From assembly GCA_040797845.1 (NCBI GenBank), contig JBFNFA010000012.1, positions 62,001 through 126,000 on the forward strand: a stretch of DNA of 64,000 bases, written 5' to 3'. Under the pieces are notes generated by a model. That model saw nothing but the letters and a program-made list of their open reading frames with translations, had not been told where the DNA came from and searched no databases. Below are positions 1-7,968 of this stretch, piece by piece. This DNA is from Clostridium_AW sp040797845. GTDB lineage: Bacteria; Bacillota; Clostridia; Clostridiales; Clostridiaceae. The translations under genes and the position numbers were made by a program. Numbering within the stretch: the first letter of the stretch is position 1; each line of letters starts with the position of its first letter.

Positions 1-485
1 TCCCAGCAGCTATGTTATATTTTAAATTAGATGACCCCATAATAAAAACTAAAGGAGAAATAAGTGAAGAAGAAATAGAAAATAAAATAATAAAAGAATT
101 AAAGATGAAAGGATTAATATTGGCAGATCCTGCAATAATAAGGGCCATGGATAAAGATTTAAAGGGTTCTTCGGATATTTTACCTGTAAGAATAAATAAG
201 GATGATACTATAGCTAAAAGTTCTTCTGCGGCAACTAAGGAGCAATTTCAAATATTAAGGAAATATGTAAGAGATATGATAGTTAATTTATGTGAAGAAA
301 TGCTAGAAGGGAATATAAGCATAAAACCTTATAAAAAGAGTGATTCCTCAACTCCTTGTAGGTATTGTGAATATTCTTCAGTATGTCAGTTGGACACAAC
401 ATTAGACGGTAACGGATATAGATTTATCAATGACAAAAGTGATGAAGAAGTATGGGAGTTAATGAAAAAATCTATAGAGGAGTAA
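1..485 (+). CDS. addB: AddB, ATP-dependent helicase/nuclease subunit B (3' end only)
   Basis: The reading frame is already open at the window edge, so only the last ~160 residues are seen. They match the C-terminal nuclease and iron-sulfur region of AddB: the motif C-x2-C-x5-C (CRYCEYSSVC) around bases 357-388 supplies three of the four cysteines that hold the [4Fe-4S] cluster, just after a conserved KPYKK segment. AddB works with AddA to resect double-strand breaks and recognise Chi. In clostridia addA usually follows addB directly, but here the next gene is a MerR-type regulator. The truncation is only the window edge; nothing suggests a broken gene. Confidence 0.85.
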   Translation, partial: PAAMLYFKLDDPIIKTKGEISEEEIENKIIKELKMKGLILADPAIIRAMDKDLKGSSDILPVRINKDDTIAKSSSAATKEQFQILRKYVRDMIVNLCEEMLEGNISIKPYKKSDSSTPCRYCEYSSVCQLDTTLDGNGYRFINDKSDEEVWELMKKSIEE

Positions 486-523
486 TAAGGTATGAACTAA
501 GGGCATGGTTTGGAGGAAAAATT

Positions 524-1342
524 GTGGAACATAAAAAATATAAAATTAATGAAGTTGCAAAGATGCATAATATATCTAAAAAAACTCTAATATATTATGA
601 TAAGATAGGATTATTTAAACCTCAGTATGTGGATGAAGTGAATAACTATAGATATTATGATATGAAAGAACTTCCAATATTAAAGCAGATTGTATATTTA
701 AAAGATATTGGATTTTCTTTAATGGAAATAAAAAATCTTTTGGATAATAGAGAGCATGATTTAATAATAGATGCATTAACCTCTAAAGATAATGAAATAG
801 TTAAAGAAATTGAAAAACTTCAGGAAACACATAATAGCATTGAACATTTATTAAATTTTTATAAAAAGACAAAATATCTAGATAAAAAGGATTTATATAA
901 GCCGTCAGTTAAGATATTTACAAAGAGGAAAATTTTTTACTTAAGATGTGACAAAGAAGGTAGTTGGGAAGAGATAATGCTGACTTATAGGAGGGTATTA
1001 AGGCATCTTCAAGAGTTAAATTTGTTCTCTCATAAAGAGTATGGGACAATATATTTAAAAGAAGGAATTGAATCTGGTTTTAAGGGTAATGTAGGATCTT
1101 TTATAAGTATTTCTGATAAATATGAAATTAAAGATCAGACAATTCTTCAAGAGGGAAAGTATATTTGTATGTATAAAGATGGTGGATACTATAATGAAGA
1201 TGCAGTTAAATATCTTTTAAATTGGATAAAAGAAAATGGCTATGAGGTTATAAGTGACATATATGAATATTGTATGATTGATTATACTTTTACAAAATCA
1301 ATAGAGGACATGATATCTGAAATTCAAATAAGGGTGAGATAA
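524..1342 (+). CDS. MerR-family transcriptional regulator with GyrI/BmrR-like effector domain
   Basis: The protein is 272 aa. Residues ~4-72 form the winged helix-turn-helix of MerR proteins (YKINEVAKMHNISKKTLIYY, then NNYRYYD); a coiled dimerisation helix runs to ~residue 115. The C-terminal ~150 residues resemble the GyrI-like ligand-binding domain of BmrR. The GTG at 524 is chosen because GGAGG lies 7 bases upstream and the protein then starts at the HTH; an upstream ATG at 452 would overlap addB and lacks this fit. A terminator overlaps its stop codon. The neighbouring promoter with a 19-bp spacer is a likely target. Ligand unknown. Confidence 0.85.
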   Translation: MEHKKYKINEVAKMHNISKKTLIYYDKIGLFKPQYVDEVNNYRYYDMKELPILKQIVYLKDIGFSLMEIKNLLDNREHDLIIDALTSKDNEIVKEIEKLQETHNSIEHLLNFYKKTKYLDKKDLYKPSVKIFTKRKIFYLRCDKEGSWEEIMLTYRRVLRHLQELNLFSHKEYGTIYLKEGIESGFKGNVGSFISISDKYEIKDQTILQEGKYICMYKDGGYYNEDAVKYLLNWIKENGYEVISDIYEYCMIDYTFTKSIEDMISEIQIRVR

Positions 1343-1359
1343 TATCTCATCCTTTTATT
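1332..1359 (+). terminator. Intrinsic terminator after MerR gene
   Basis: A 9-bp stem (GGGTGAGAT with ATCTCATCC, one G-U pair), a 3-base loop and a T-rich tail. The stem overlaps the stop codon of the regulator gene. Confidence 0.7.
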
Positions 1360-1376
1360 ATTTAGAAAAATTATTG

Positions 1377-1407
1377 TTGACAATGACCTTAGGGCACGGA
1401 TTAAAGT
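1377..1407 (+). promoter_or_regulatory. MerR-type promoter with 19-bp spacer
   Basis: TTGACA (1377-1382) and TAAAGT (1402-1407) are separated by 19 bases instead of 17. An overlong spacer is the hallmark of promoters activated by DNA-distorting MerR proteins. The spacer holds CCTTAGGGCACGG, only a weak dyad. It lies 46 bases before the PfoR-like gene and directly after a MerR-family gene, which makes that regulator the obvious candidate. The assignment is inference. Confidence 0.55.
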
Positions 1408-1452
1408 GAAATTGTTAAAAAATTAATAATTGATTTAAGGAGTGAATAAATC

Positions 1453-2487
1453 ATGTCAGAAAACAAAATTAATGCTAAGGAGTTTATTAGCAAAATTCTT
1501 ACAGGTATGAGTATTGGTATTGTAGTTGCATTAATACCTTCCGCTTTATTAGGAGAATTAGGTAAGGCTCTTAATATAAATGCTATAGTGGAAATTACAA
1601 AGATGGCAAGCAATTTATTGACTATTGTAATGGGACTTTGTATAGCTATGCAATTTAAGATGTCTCCTATACAATCAGGAACTCTAGCAATAACTACAAT
1701 GATAGGTTCTGGAGCTTTAAAAATAAAGGATAATGTTATTCAATTTGCTGGAATGGGGGATGTAATAAATGCTGGAATAACAGCAGCATTGGCGGTATTA
1801 TTAATATTATATATAGGTGACAAATTAAAAGCTTATACAATGCTTTGCGTTCCAACAGTTGTTATTACTCTTATAGGATTTACAGGACTACAAATACTTC
1901 CATATGTATCTTCAATAACAAAATACTTAGGAAATATGGTCGCAGCATTTACAACATTACAACCAGTATTAATGGGAATATTTACAGCTGTTACTTTTGC
2001 AGTATTAATAGTTTCACCAGTATCTACTGTTGGTGTTGCTATGGCTATTTCATTAGCGGGAATTGGTTCTGGAACTGCAAACCTTGGAATATGTGCTGCC
2101 GGTTTTGGACTTGCAGTAGCTGGATTTAATGTAAATGGAATGGGCACTTCATTAGCTCATATATTGGGATCACCGAAGATGCAATTAGCAAACTTTGTGA
2201 AGAAACCAACAATGATGCTACCTATAGTTGCAAATGCAGCAGTAGTTGGGGCTTTAGGTGGATTACAAAAAGTACAAGGTACACCAATGAGTGCTGGATT
2301 TGGTGTTAGCGGACTTATAGGACCGATAAATCATTTAAATATTGTTGGATATAATACAGGAAATCTAATAACCACAGTAATGATGTTTGTAGTAGTACCA
2401 CTTATATTGAGTTTTGTATTTAAATATTTATTTATAAACGTATTAAAGATGGTTAAAGAAGAGGATTATTTAATAGAATTTAAATAA
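1453..2487 (+). CDS. PfoR-type membrane protein (PTS EIIC-like, PF13303 family)
   Basis: A 344-aa, very hydrophobic protein with about eight or nine membrane segments and many Gly/Ala-rich helices. The N-terminal pattern (ILTGMSIGIVVALIPSALLG) and the G-rich segment near GPINHLN are typical of the family annotated as PTS transporter subunit IIC or PfoR-like. There is no linked EIIA/EIIB. PfoR was first described as a putative toxin regulator in C. perfringens, but the family is membrane-embedded and its real substrate is unclear. AAGGAG lies upstream of the ATG. It is followed after 18 bp by a D-lactate dehydrogenase, probably in one transcript. Confidence 0.75.
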   Translation: MSENKINAKEFISKILTGMSIGIVVALIPSALLGELGKALNINAIVEITKMASNLLTIVMGLCIAMQFKMSPIQSGTLAITTMIGSGALKIKDNVIQFAGMGDVINAGITAALAVLLILYIGDKLKAYTMLCVPTVVITLIGFTGLQILPYVSSITKYLGNMVAAFTTLQPVLMGIFTAVTFAVLIVSPVSTVGVAMAISLAGIGSGTANLGICAAGFGLAVAGFNVNGMGTSLAHILGSPKMQLANFVKKPTMMLPIVANAAVVGALGGLQKVQGTPMSAGFGVSGLIGPINHLNIVGYNTGNLITTVMMFVVVPLILSFVFKYLFINVLKMVKEEDYLIEFK

Positions 2488-2505
2488 TATAGGGGGAAAA
2501 GTAAA

Positions 2506-3492
2506 ATGAAAATTATTGCATATGCATATAGACCAGATGAAACTGTAGCTTTTGAGAGATTCTCAAAGGAGCTGAACTTAGATGTTACTTATGTAAAGGA
2601 ATGTTTATCACCTGAAAATGCACATTTAGCAGAAGGAATAGAAGCTGTTGCAATATTAGGTAATTGTAATGCTAAAAGAGAAGTTTTAGAAAAGTTGAGC
2701 AAGTGCGGAGTTAAATACTTAGCTTCAAGAAGCGCTGGTTATAATAATATAGATTTAGAGGCAGCTAAAGAGTTAGGAATAAGGGTAAGTAATGCAACAT
2801 ACTCTCCAAACTCAGTGGCAGACTTTGCAACAATGCTTTCGTTAATGTTAAATCGCAGAGTTATAGAATCAATAAAAAGAAACCAAGGGCATGATTATAC
2901 ATTAGGTGGATTAATGGGAAATGAATTGCGCAATCAAGTAGTTGGAGTTATTGGAACAGGTCGTATAGGACAGACTGTTATAAAAAACTTCAGCGGATTT
3001 GGCTGTAAAATACTTGCTTATGATCTATATCCAAATGAAGAAATGAAGAAGTATGTAGAATATGTAGATTTGGATACATTATTAGGAGAAGCGGATATTA
3101 TTACATTACATGCTCCATTATTTGAAAGTAATTACCATTTAATAAATAAAGAAACCATTGCAAAAATGAAGAATGGAGTAAAGATAATCAACACAGCTCG
3201 TGGAGAATTAATAAACACATTTGACCTTATAGATGGATTAAAGAGTGGAAAAATCGGAGGAGCAGGGCTAGATGTTATAGAAAATGAACTAGGCATATTC
3301 CATAGTGATTGCAGATTTAAAGTTATAGATCATGATGGACTAGCCGTATTAAAGGGATTGCCTAATGTAATATTAACCCCTCATTGTGCATTCTATACAG
3401 ATCAAGCAGTTAGCGATATGGTGGAATGCGGATTGAGAAGCTTGCATTCATTTTTAGTAAATGGAAATAGTTCTTGGGAGATTAGTTTATAA
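2506..3492 (+). CDS. ldhA: D-lactate dehydrogenase (D-2-hydroxyacid dehydrogenase family)
   Basis: A 328-aa NAD-dependent D-2-hydroxyacid dehydrogenase, most like fermentative D-lactate dehydrogenase. It has the Rossmann glycine motif GTGRIG (residues 150-155), catalytic Arg in NTARGEL (R232), Glu at about E261 and catalytic His in TPHCAFYTDQA (H293). The HCAFYTDQA form and the ELGIF segment are typical of D-LDH and VanH rather than of SerA. It should reduce pyruvate to D-lactate and recycle NADH. It follows the PfoR-like gene and ends at a bidirectional terminator. VanH-like activity cannot be excluded, but there is no vanA/vanX nearby. Confidence 0.8.
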   Translation: MKIIAYAYRPDETVAFERFSKELNLDVTYVKECLSPENAHLAEGIEAVAILGNCNAKREVLEKLSKCGVKYLASRSAGYNNIDLEAAKELGIRVSNATYSPNSVADFATMLSLMLNRRVIESIKRNQGHDYTLGGLMGNELRNQVVGVIGTGRIGQTVIKNFSGFGCKILAYDLYPNEEMKKYVEYVDLDTLLGEADIITLHAPLFESNYHLINKETIAKMKNGVKIINTARGELINTFDLIDGLKSGKIGGAGLDVIENELGIFHSDCRFKVIDHDGLAVLKGLPNVILTPHCAFYTDQAVSDMVECGLRSLHSFLVNGNSSWEISL

Positions 3493-3532
3493 AAATCTAT
3501 ATTATTAGTCTATATAATTATATAATAAAAAA

Positions 3533-3566
3533 AACCAGAATTATATTTGAATGATTCTGGGTTTCT
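3533..3566. terminator. Bidirectional terminator between ldhA and cupin gene
   Basis: Stem CCAGAAT / ATTCTGG with an A-run before it and a T-rich tail after it, between two convergent genes. Confidence 0.65.
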
Positions 3567-3588
3567 TCATTATAACTATAAGATTATT

Positions 3589-3918
3589 TTAATCAACTAT
3601 AAAAAGTTTAGCACCATTTTTAGTAGAGGAACGATGTGGATTTATATCATCAGCAACTTGATAGCTTGTACCGGCTTTAAGGGTAAATTTTCTTCCATCA
3701 TCTAATTCCGTTTCTAATTCTCCTTCTAACACAAGTAATACGTGTCCACGACTGCACCAATGATCTGCTAAATACCCAGGAGTATATTCCACCATACGAA
3801 CACGTATATTTCCCTGTTCAAAAGTTCTCCATATTGCTTTTCCAGTTATGCCGGGATGCTCTGTAGTTTCTACTGTACTCCAATCAACTGTACAGAATGG
3901 AACATCAACAATTTTCAT
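3589..3918 (-). CDS. DHCW-motif cupin-fold protein
   Basis: A 109-aa single-domain small-barrel cupin. The central part reads YLADHWCSRGHVLLVLEGEL, the signature of the DHCW-motif cupin family; the metal- or ligand-binding His residues of cupin motif 1 are present, and motif 2 ends with NPHRS. AAGGAG is well placed before the ATG. It is a lone gene, convergent with ldhA. Members of this family have no proven function; the fold suggests binding of a small molecule or metal. Confidence 0.8.
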   Translation of the reverse strand: MKIVDVPFCTVDWSTVETTEHPGITGKAIWRTFEQGNIRVRMVEYTPGYLADHWCSRGHVLLVLEGELETELDDGRKFTLKAGTSYQVADDINPHRSSTKNGAKLFIVD

Positions 3919-4083
3919 ATTTCTCTCTCCTTTATGTATGATAATTGTATTTAGCTCTATTATATACTAGTTATAATATACAAGAGTAAGAGTAAAGCTT
4001 TGTTAAAGGTTAATAAGACATATATTCTCTGAATATCTTGAAAATTCAGTTAAATAGGCATGAATCCTAGAATATATTGGTGA

Positions 4084-4881
4084 TTAATAAAAGTTCCTTT
4101 GTAATTTTTCTAAGGATTTTATTGCATTTTCTCTTGGCCTAACTTCTATAATATATACAATATCCTTACCAACCATCAATGAAAAATGTTTTTTAAAGTC
4201 TAAGTTGCCTGTGCCTACAATTTGATGATCGCTTTTACCGTTGTTGTCATGAACATGGCAAGTTCTTATTTTATCTATATTTTTTATAAAAAATTCCACT
4301 TCATTGTATTTATTTTCATAGGAATGTCCTATGTCCCAAGTTAGAGAGAGGGAGGTTGTATCTAGTAATTCTTGAAGGGTTTCTTGAATTAAGCTTTCTG
4401 TAAATCGCCCGGAGTTTTCAACACAAATCATCAATTTATTTCTGGCGTGATTAACTAATTCTACTAGGGAATTAGTTAATATTTTTTTATACTCTTCTTT
4501 ATGAAATTCCTCCATATAGCTCTTTCTATCCACTAGGGTAAAGCATACGGAAGGACCCACATGGAGGGTCAAGGCTCTCCCTCCAATGTGTACTCCAAAA
4601 TCTATTATTTCCTTTAATCTATCTATGGTAGCTTTCCTAATGCTGCTTTGAAGTTGAAGTAGAGTTATATCTTCAGGGGCATGCATGGATAAAATTATTC
4701 CTTTATCTTCGGCATATTTTTTTATTTTGGATCTTTCCTCTATAGAAAAATTCTCAGGAAAGTATATAGGAACATTTAAATTTATCTCCACAGCAGACAT
4801 GCCGTTTTCTTTTGCAAAATCTATGGTTTTATAAATATTTTCTTCTCCAACTGTAGCGGCATAACCAATTTTTTTTAGCAT
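4084..4881 (-). CDS. Sugar phosphate isomerase/epimerase-like TIM-barrel protein
   Basis: A 265-aa protein of the xylose-isomerase-like TIM-barrel superfamily (AP endonuclease 2 type). Metal-site residues are visible in SMHAPED, TLHVGPS, CVENSGR, TWDIGHSYE, CHVHDNNG and, near the end, IIEVRPRE. The ATG at 4881 has AGAGGTG 7 bases upstream and is preferred over the ATG at 4911, which would overlap serA. It follows serA by 16 bp and is probably the third gene of the T-box-controlled serine operon. Its substrate is unknown; a link to serine or hydroxypyruvate-type metabolism is inference from position. Confidence 0.75.
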   Translation of the reverse strand: MLKKIGYAATVGEENIYKTIDFAKENGMSAVEINLNVPIYFPENFSIEERSKIKKYAEDKGIILSMHAPEDITLLQLQSSIRKATIDRLKEIIDFGVHIGGRALTLHVGPSVCFTLVDRKSYMEEFHKEEYKKILTNSLVELVNHARNKLMICVENSGRFTESLIQETLQELLDTTSLSLTWDIGHSYENKYNEVEFFIKNIDKIRTCHVHDNNGKSDHQIVGTGNLDFKKHFSLMVGKDIVYIIEVRPRENAIKSLEKLQRNFY

Positions 4882-4897
4882 TTTTATGCACCTCTTT

Positions 4898-6496
4898 TTA
4901 AATTTGAACAACCTTTGCCCATAAGATATTATCAGAAGATGTGAGTTTATTCAGAGCAGCTTTTGATATTTTATCATCTATATTTAATATCATAAGAGCT
5001 TTATCACCTTTTAATTTTCTACCAACCTGCATAGTTGCAACGTTCACGTTTTCTTCTCCTATGAAGGTACCAACTTGACCTATAACTCCAGGCACGTCTC
5101 TATTTTGTAATATTAACATGTAATCTGTTGGGTTAACATCAACTTCATAGCCAAGTATTTCAACTAATTTTCCATCCCCTTTATTAGAGAGTGTTCCTGA
5201 TAAGGTAAATTCCGTTCCTGCATCATTTGTAATTTTAATTTTTATTAAGTTTGAATAGTTATTATAGTGCTCACAGAAATTCTCACAGGTTATGCCTATG
5301 CCACTTTCTTTTGCTTTTACTAGAGCATTGATATAATTAACCTTGTCATCCATTATTGGTTGCAATAATCCTTTAATAAAAGCTATGGTAGCCATTTCAG
5401 TATCCTGGCAACCTATTTCTCCCCAATAGGTTATATCCACAAACTTTATTACTTCTTTGTTCAGTTGGTAATATATCTTACCAAGGGATTCCATTAAATC
5501 AATATATGGCTTTAAAACTTTTAATTCATCCCTGTGTATTAGAGGAAGATTAACAGCATTAGGTACAATTTCACCTCTTATGCCATAAAGGACCTGTTGA
5601 GCTACTGTTAGTCCAACATTCTGCTGAGCTTCTACCGTAGTTGCACCTATATGAGGAGTAACTACTACATTAGGGAAGCTATATAATTCTGCACTGTATC
5701 TAGGTTCTTTATCGTGAACATCTAAGCCTACGCTGGCAATTTTACCAGTGGCAAGTCCATTGTATAGGGCTTTTTCCTCCATTAGCTTTCCTCTAGCAGC
5801 ATTCACAATTCTAACTCCATTTTTCATAAGAGCTACTTCTTTTTCACCAATGATGCCTATGGTTTCTTCTGTTCTTGGTGTGTGAATAGTTATATAATCT
5901 GATTCTTTTAATAACTCTTCTAAGGTATTTTTCTTTGTTACATTGTATCTTTCAAATCTTTCATCTGAAATGTATGGATCATAGGCAATAACTTTCATAC
6001 CAAAGGCATTCATCCTTGTAGCGACAAGAGCCCCAATTCTACCAAGGCCTATAATTCCTAGAGTTTTATTGAATAGCTCGTTTCCCATGAAGCTATCTCT
6101 ATCCCAGTTTCCATCCTTTAAAAACTTATCTGATCTAGCTATATTTCTTGAGGTGGAAAGTAAAAGGCCTATGGTTAATTCGCAAGCTGAAATGCTATTG
6201 CTATCAGGAGTATTAGCTACTATAATACCTCTTTTTGTAGCCTCAGGAATATCAATATTATCTACTCCGTTTCCAGCTCTACCTACAATTTTTAAATTAA
6301 GAGCTCTATCCATTAATTCACCATCTACTTTTGCATCACTTCGTATTATGAGTCCTTGATAATCATTGATTATATTTAATAGTTCTTCTCTTTTTATACC
6401 TATTTTTACGTCAACTTGGAAATCTTGTTGATTTTGCAACAATTCTATTCCCATATTATCTATTTTATCAATTATTAAAACTTTATTTATTTCCAC
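4898..6496 (-). CDS. serA: D-3-phosphoglycerate dehydrogenase
   Basis: The 532-aa long-form SerA catalyses the first step of serine synthesis (3-phosphoglycerate to 3-phosphohydroxypyruvate, NAD-dependent). Domain order: substrate-binding part with GRAGNGVDNIDI, Rossmann core with GLGRIG, catalytic Arg in NAARGKL, Glu in HDKEP, His in TPHIGATT, then an intervening (ASB) domain and a C-terminal ACT domain (LQNRDVPGVIGQVG) for feedback by serine. It lies 22 bp downstream of the aminotransferase on the same strand, and so within the serine T-box operon. Length and motifs are complete. Confidence 0.93.
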   Translation of the reverse strand: MEINKVLIIDKIDNMGIELLQNQQDFQVDVKIGIKREELLNIINDYQGLIIRSDAKVDGELMDRALNLKIVGRAGNGVDNIDIPEATKRGIIVANTPDSNSISACELTIGLLLSTSRNIARSDKFLKDGNWDRDSFMGNELFNKTLGIIGLGRIGALVATRMNAFGMKVIAYDPYISDERFERYNVTKKNTLEELLKESDYITIHTPRTEETIGIIGEKEVALMKNGVRIVNAARGKLMEEKALYNGLATGKIASVGLDVHDKEPRYSAELYSFPNVVVTPHIGATTVEAQQNVGLTVAQQVLYGIRGEIVPNAVNLPLIHRDELKVLKPYIDLMESLGKIYYQLNKEVIKFVDITYWGEIGCQDTEMATIAFIKGLLQPIMDDKVNYINALVKAKESGIGITCENFCEHYNNYSNLIKIKITNDAGTEFTLSGTLSNKGDGKLVEILGYEVDVNPTDYMLILQNRDVPGVIGQVGTFIGEENVNVATMQVGRKLKGDKALMILNIDDKISKAALNKLTSSDNILWAKVVQI

Positions 6497-6518
6497 AATG
6501 AATACCCCCTATAGTATT

Positions 6519-7580
6519 TTATATTATCTCTCTAATTGCATTTAAAGTTCTATATATCATCTCTTCGTTTATACATCCCATGTGACCCACTCTTATCATC
6601 TTTCCTTTTGCAGCTCCTTGTCCTCCGGCAACTATAATATTGTATTCTTTTTCTAATCTGTTTTTTATATCATTAGCATTTTCAAAGGAAATAGCGGTGA
6701 TAGTATTGGAAAGTGCATTTTCATCAGTAAAGATATTTAGTCCCATACCTTTTATTTCTTCTCTGAATTTATCTGCTAACATTTTATGCCTTAAAAATAC
6801 ATTATTTAAGCCTTCTTCTTCTATCATAGCTAAAGCTTCATTAGCAGCTGATATAAGAGAAACAGCAGGAGTATAAGGGTTTTGAGGGTCAGCTTTTTCT
6901 AAAAATTTGTTAGCATTTAAGAAATCAAAATAGAATTTAGGTATATTTGAAATTTCACAATACTCAAAAGCTTTTTTGCTCACACCTACAAAAGATAATC
7001 CAGGTGGGGACATCAGAGCTTTTTGAGATGCTGTTACTAATACATCTATATTCCATTCATCCATTCTAATATCTATTCCTCCAAGGGAGCTTACTGCGTC
7101 TACAATGTAAAGAATATTTTTATCTTTTAAATATTCTCCTATCTCTTTTATAGGATTAACTGCTCCTGTAGAAGTTTCATTATGAGTAATGATAAGACCT
7201 TTATGATAATCTTTTAAATTATTCTTAATTTCCTCAAGAGAAACAGCTTTTCCCCAAGGAACCTTTATTTCATCAACTGTTAAGCCATATATTTTTGCTA
7301 TTTGTATAAATCTGTCGCCAAAATCGCCAATAGATACTGCTAAAATCCTATCTCCGGTACTAAAACAGTTGGCTATAGAGGCTTCTAATGCACCTGTACC
7401 AGCAGATGGGAATGTTAAAACATTGTTTGAAGTTTGAAATACAAATTTTAATCTTTCATTAAATTCTCTAAATAAATTGCTATATTCTGATGTCCTATGA
7501 TGAATCATTTTTTCATTCATCTTGTTTAATACTCTTTCAGGAACATTAGTTGGTCCTGGTGTCATTAATAACTTTTCCAT
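6519..7580 (-). CDS. Class-V PLP aminotransferase (probable phosphoserine/serine-pyruvate type)
   Basis: A 353-aa class-V aminotransferase of the alanine-glyoxylate/serine-pyruvate group. It starts with MTPGPTNVPERVL; the PLP-binding Asp is in YIVDAVSSLGG and the Schiff-base Lys in TASQKALMSPPG. The ATG at 7580 has AAGGAGG upstream; the longer open frame to 7760 runs through the T-box leader and is not coding. Adjacency to serA and control by a serine-type T-box imply that it makes phosphoserine from phosphohydroxypyruvate, replacing classical SerC. The exact substrate is inference. Confidence 0.85.
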   Translation of the reverse strand: MEKLLMTPGPTNVPERVLNKMNEKMIHHRTSEYSNLFREFNERLKFVFQTSNNVLTFPSAGTGALEASIANCFSTGDRILAVSIGDFGDRFIQIAKIYGLTVDEIKVPWGKAVSLEEIKNNLKDYHKGLIITHNETSTGAVNPIKEIGEYLKDKNILYIVDAVSSLGGIDIRMDEWNIDVLVTASQKALMSPPGLSFVGVSKKAFEYCEISNIPKFYFDFLNANKFLEKADPQNPYTPAVSLISAANEALAMIEEEGLNNVFLRHKMLADKFREEIKGMGLNIFTDENALSNTITAISFENANDIKNRLEKEYNIIVAGGQGAAKGKMIRVGHMGCINEEMIYRTLNAIREII

Positions 7581-7603
7581 ATAGAAAACCTCCTTATCAA
7601 AAT

Positions 7604-7845
7604 AAAATAAAAAAACCCGCCCATTAGAATAATCTAAGGACGGGGGATAGCCACGTGGTACCACCTTAATTTTGCTACTTGCAAGTAGCCTTTGCATTAT
7701 AACGGTTTTTAACCGGCATAGGTTTTTACCCCCTATACAGCTCCAGGTCGGATTCAACAAGCTTCAATGCCAATTCTCACCATACATTGGCTCTCTTAAA
7801 ATGAAGGATTGCTTACTACTACCTTTCAAAACATTAATGTATTAA
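7604..7845 (-). promoter_or_regulatory. T-box leader, apparent specifier UCC (serine)
   Basis: On the minus strand: stem I with AGTAGTAAG (E-loop like, ~7820-7812) and AGAGAGCC, a candidate specifier UCC at 7752-7750 preceded by GAA, the T-box bulge region AAGGTGGTACCACG (7667-7654), and a strong terminator (GC-rich stem plus T7) ending at ~7604. Uncharged tRNA would stabilise the antiterminator. UCC is a serine codon, fitting the serA operon downstream. Confidence 0.9.
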
Positions 7846-7850
7846 CTCGT

Positions 7851-7879
7851 ATTATATAATATATTAAAACATAAATCAA
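7851..7879 (-). promoter_or_regulatory. Sigma-A promoter of the serine operon
   Basis: Minus strand TTGATT (7879-7874), 17-bp spacer, TATAAT (7856-7851), a few bases upstream of the T-box leader. Confidence 0.7.
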
Positions 7880-7968
7880 TATTTAAATTTAGTATTTTTA
7901 TTCTCTAATCCTACATATAATTTATAGAAACAACAAAAGTATTATAATAAAAGGAGTGTAAATTATAG

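Noticed and set aside
7581..7760. Sixty-codon N-terminal extension of the aminotransferase frame
   Set aside because: It runs through the T-box leader and terminator; ATG 7580 has AAGGAGG and gives the family's normal start.
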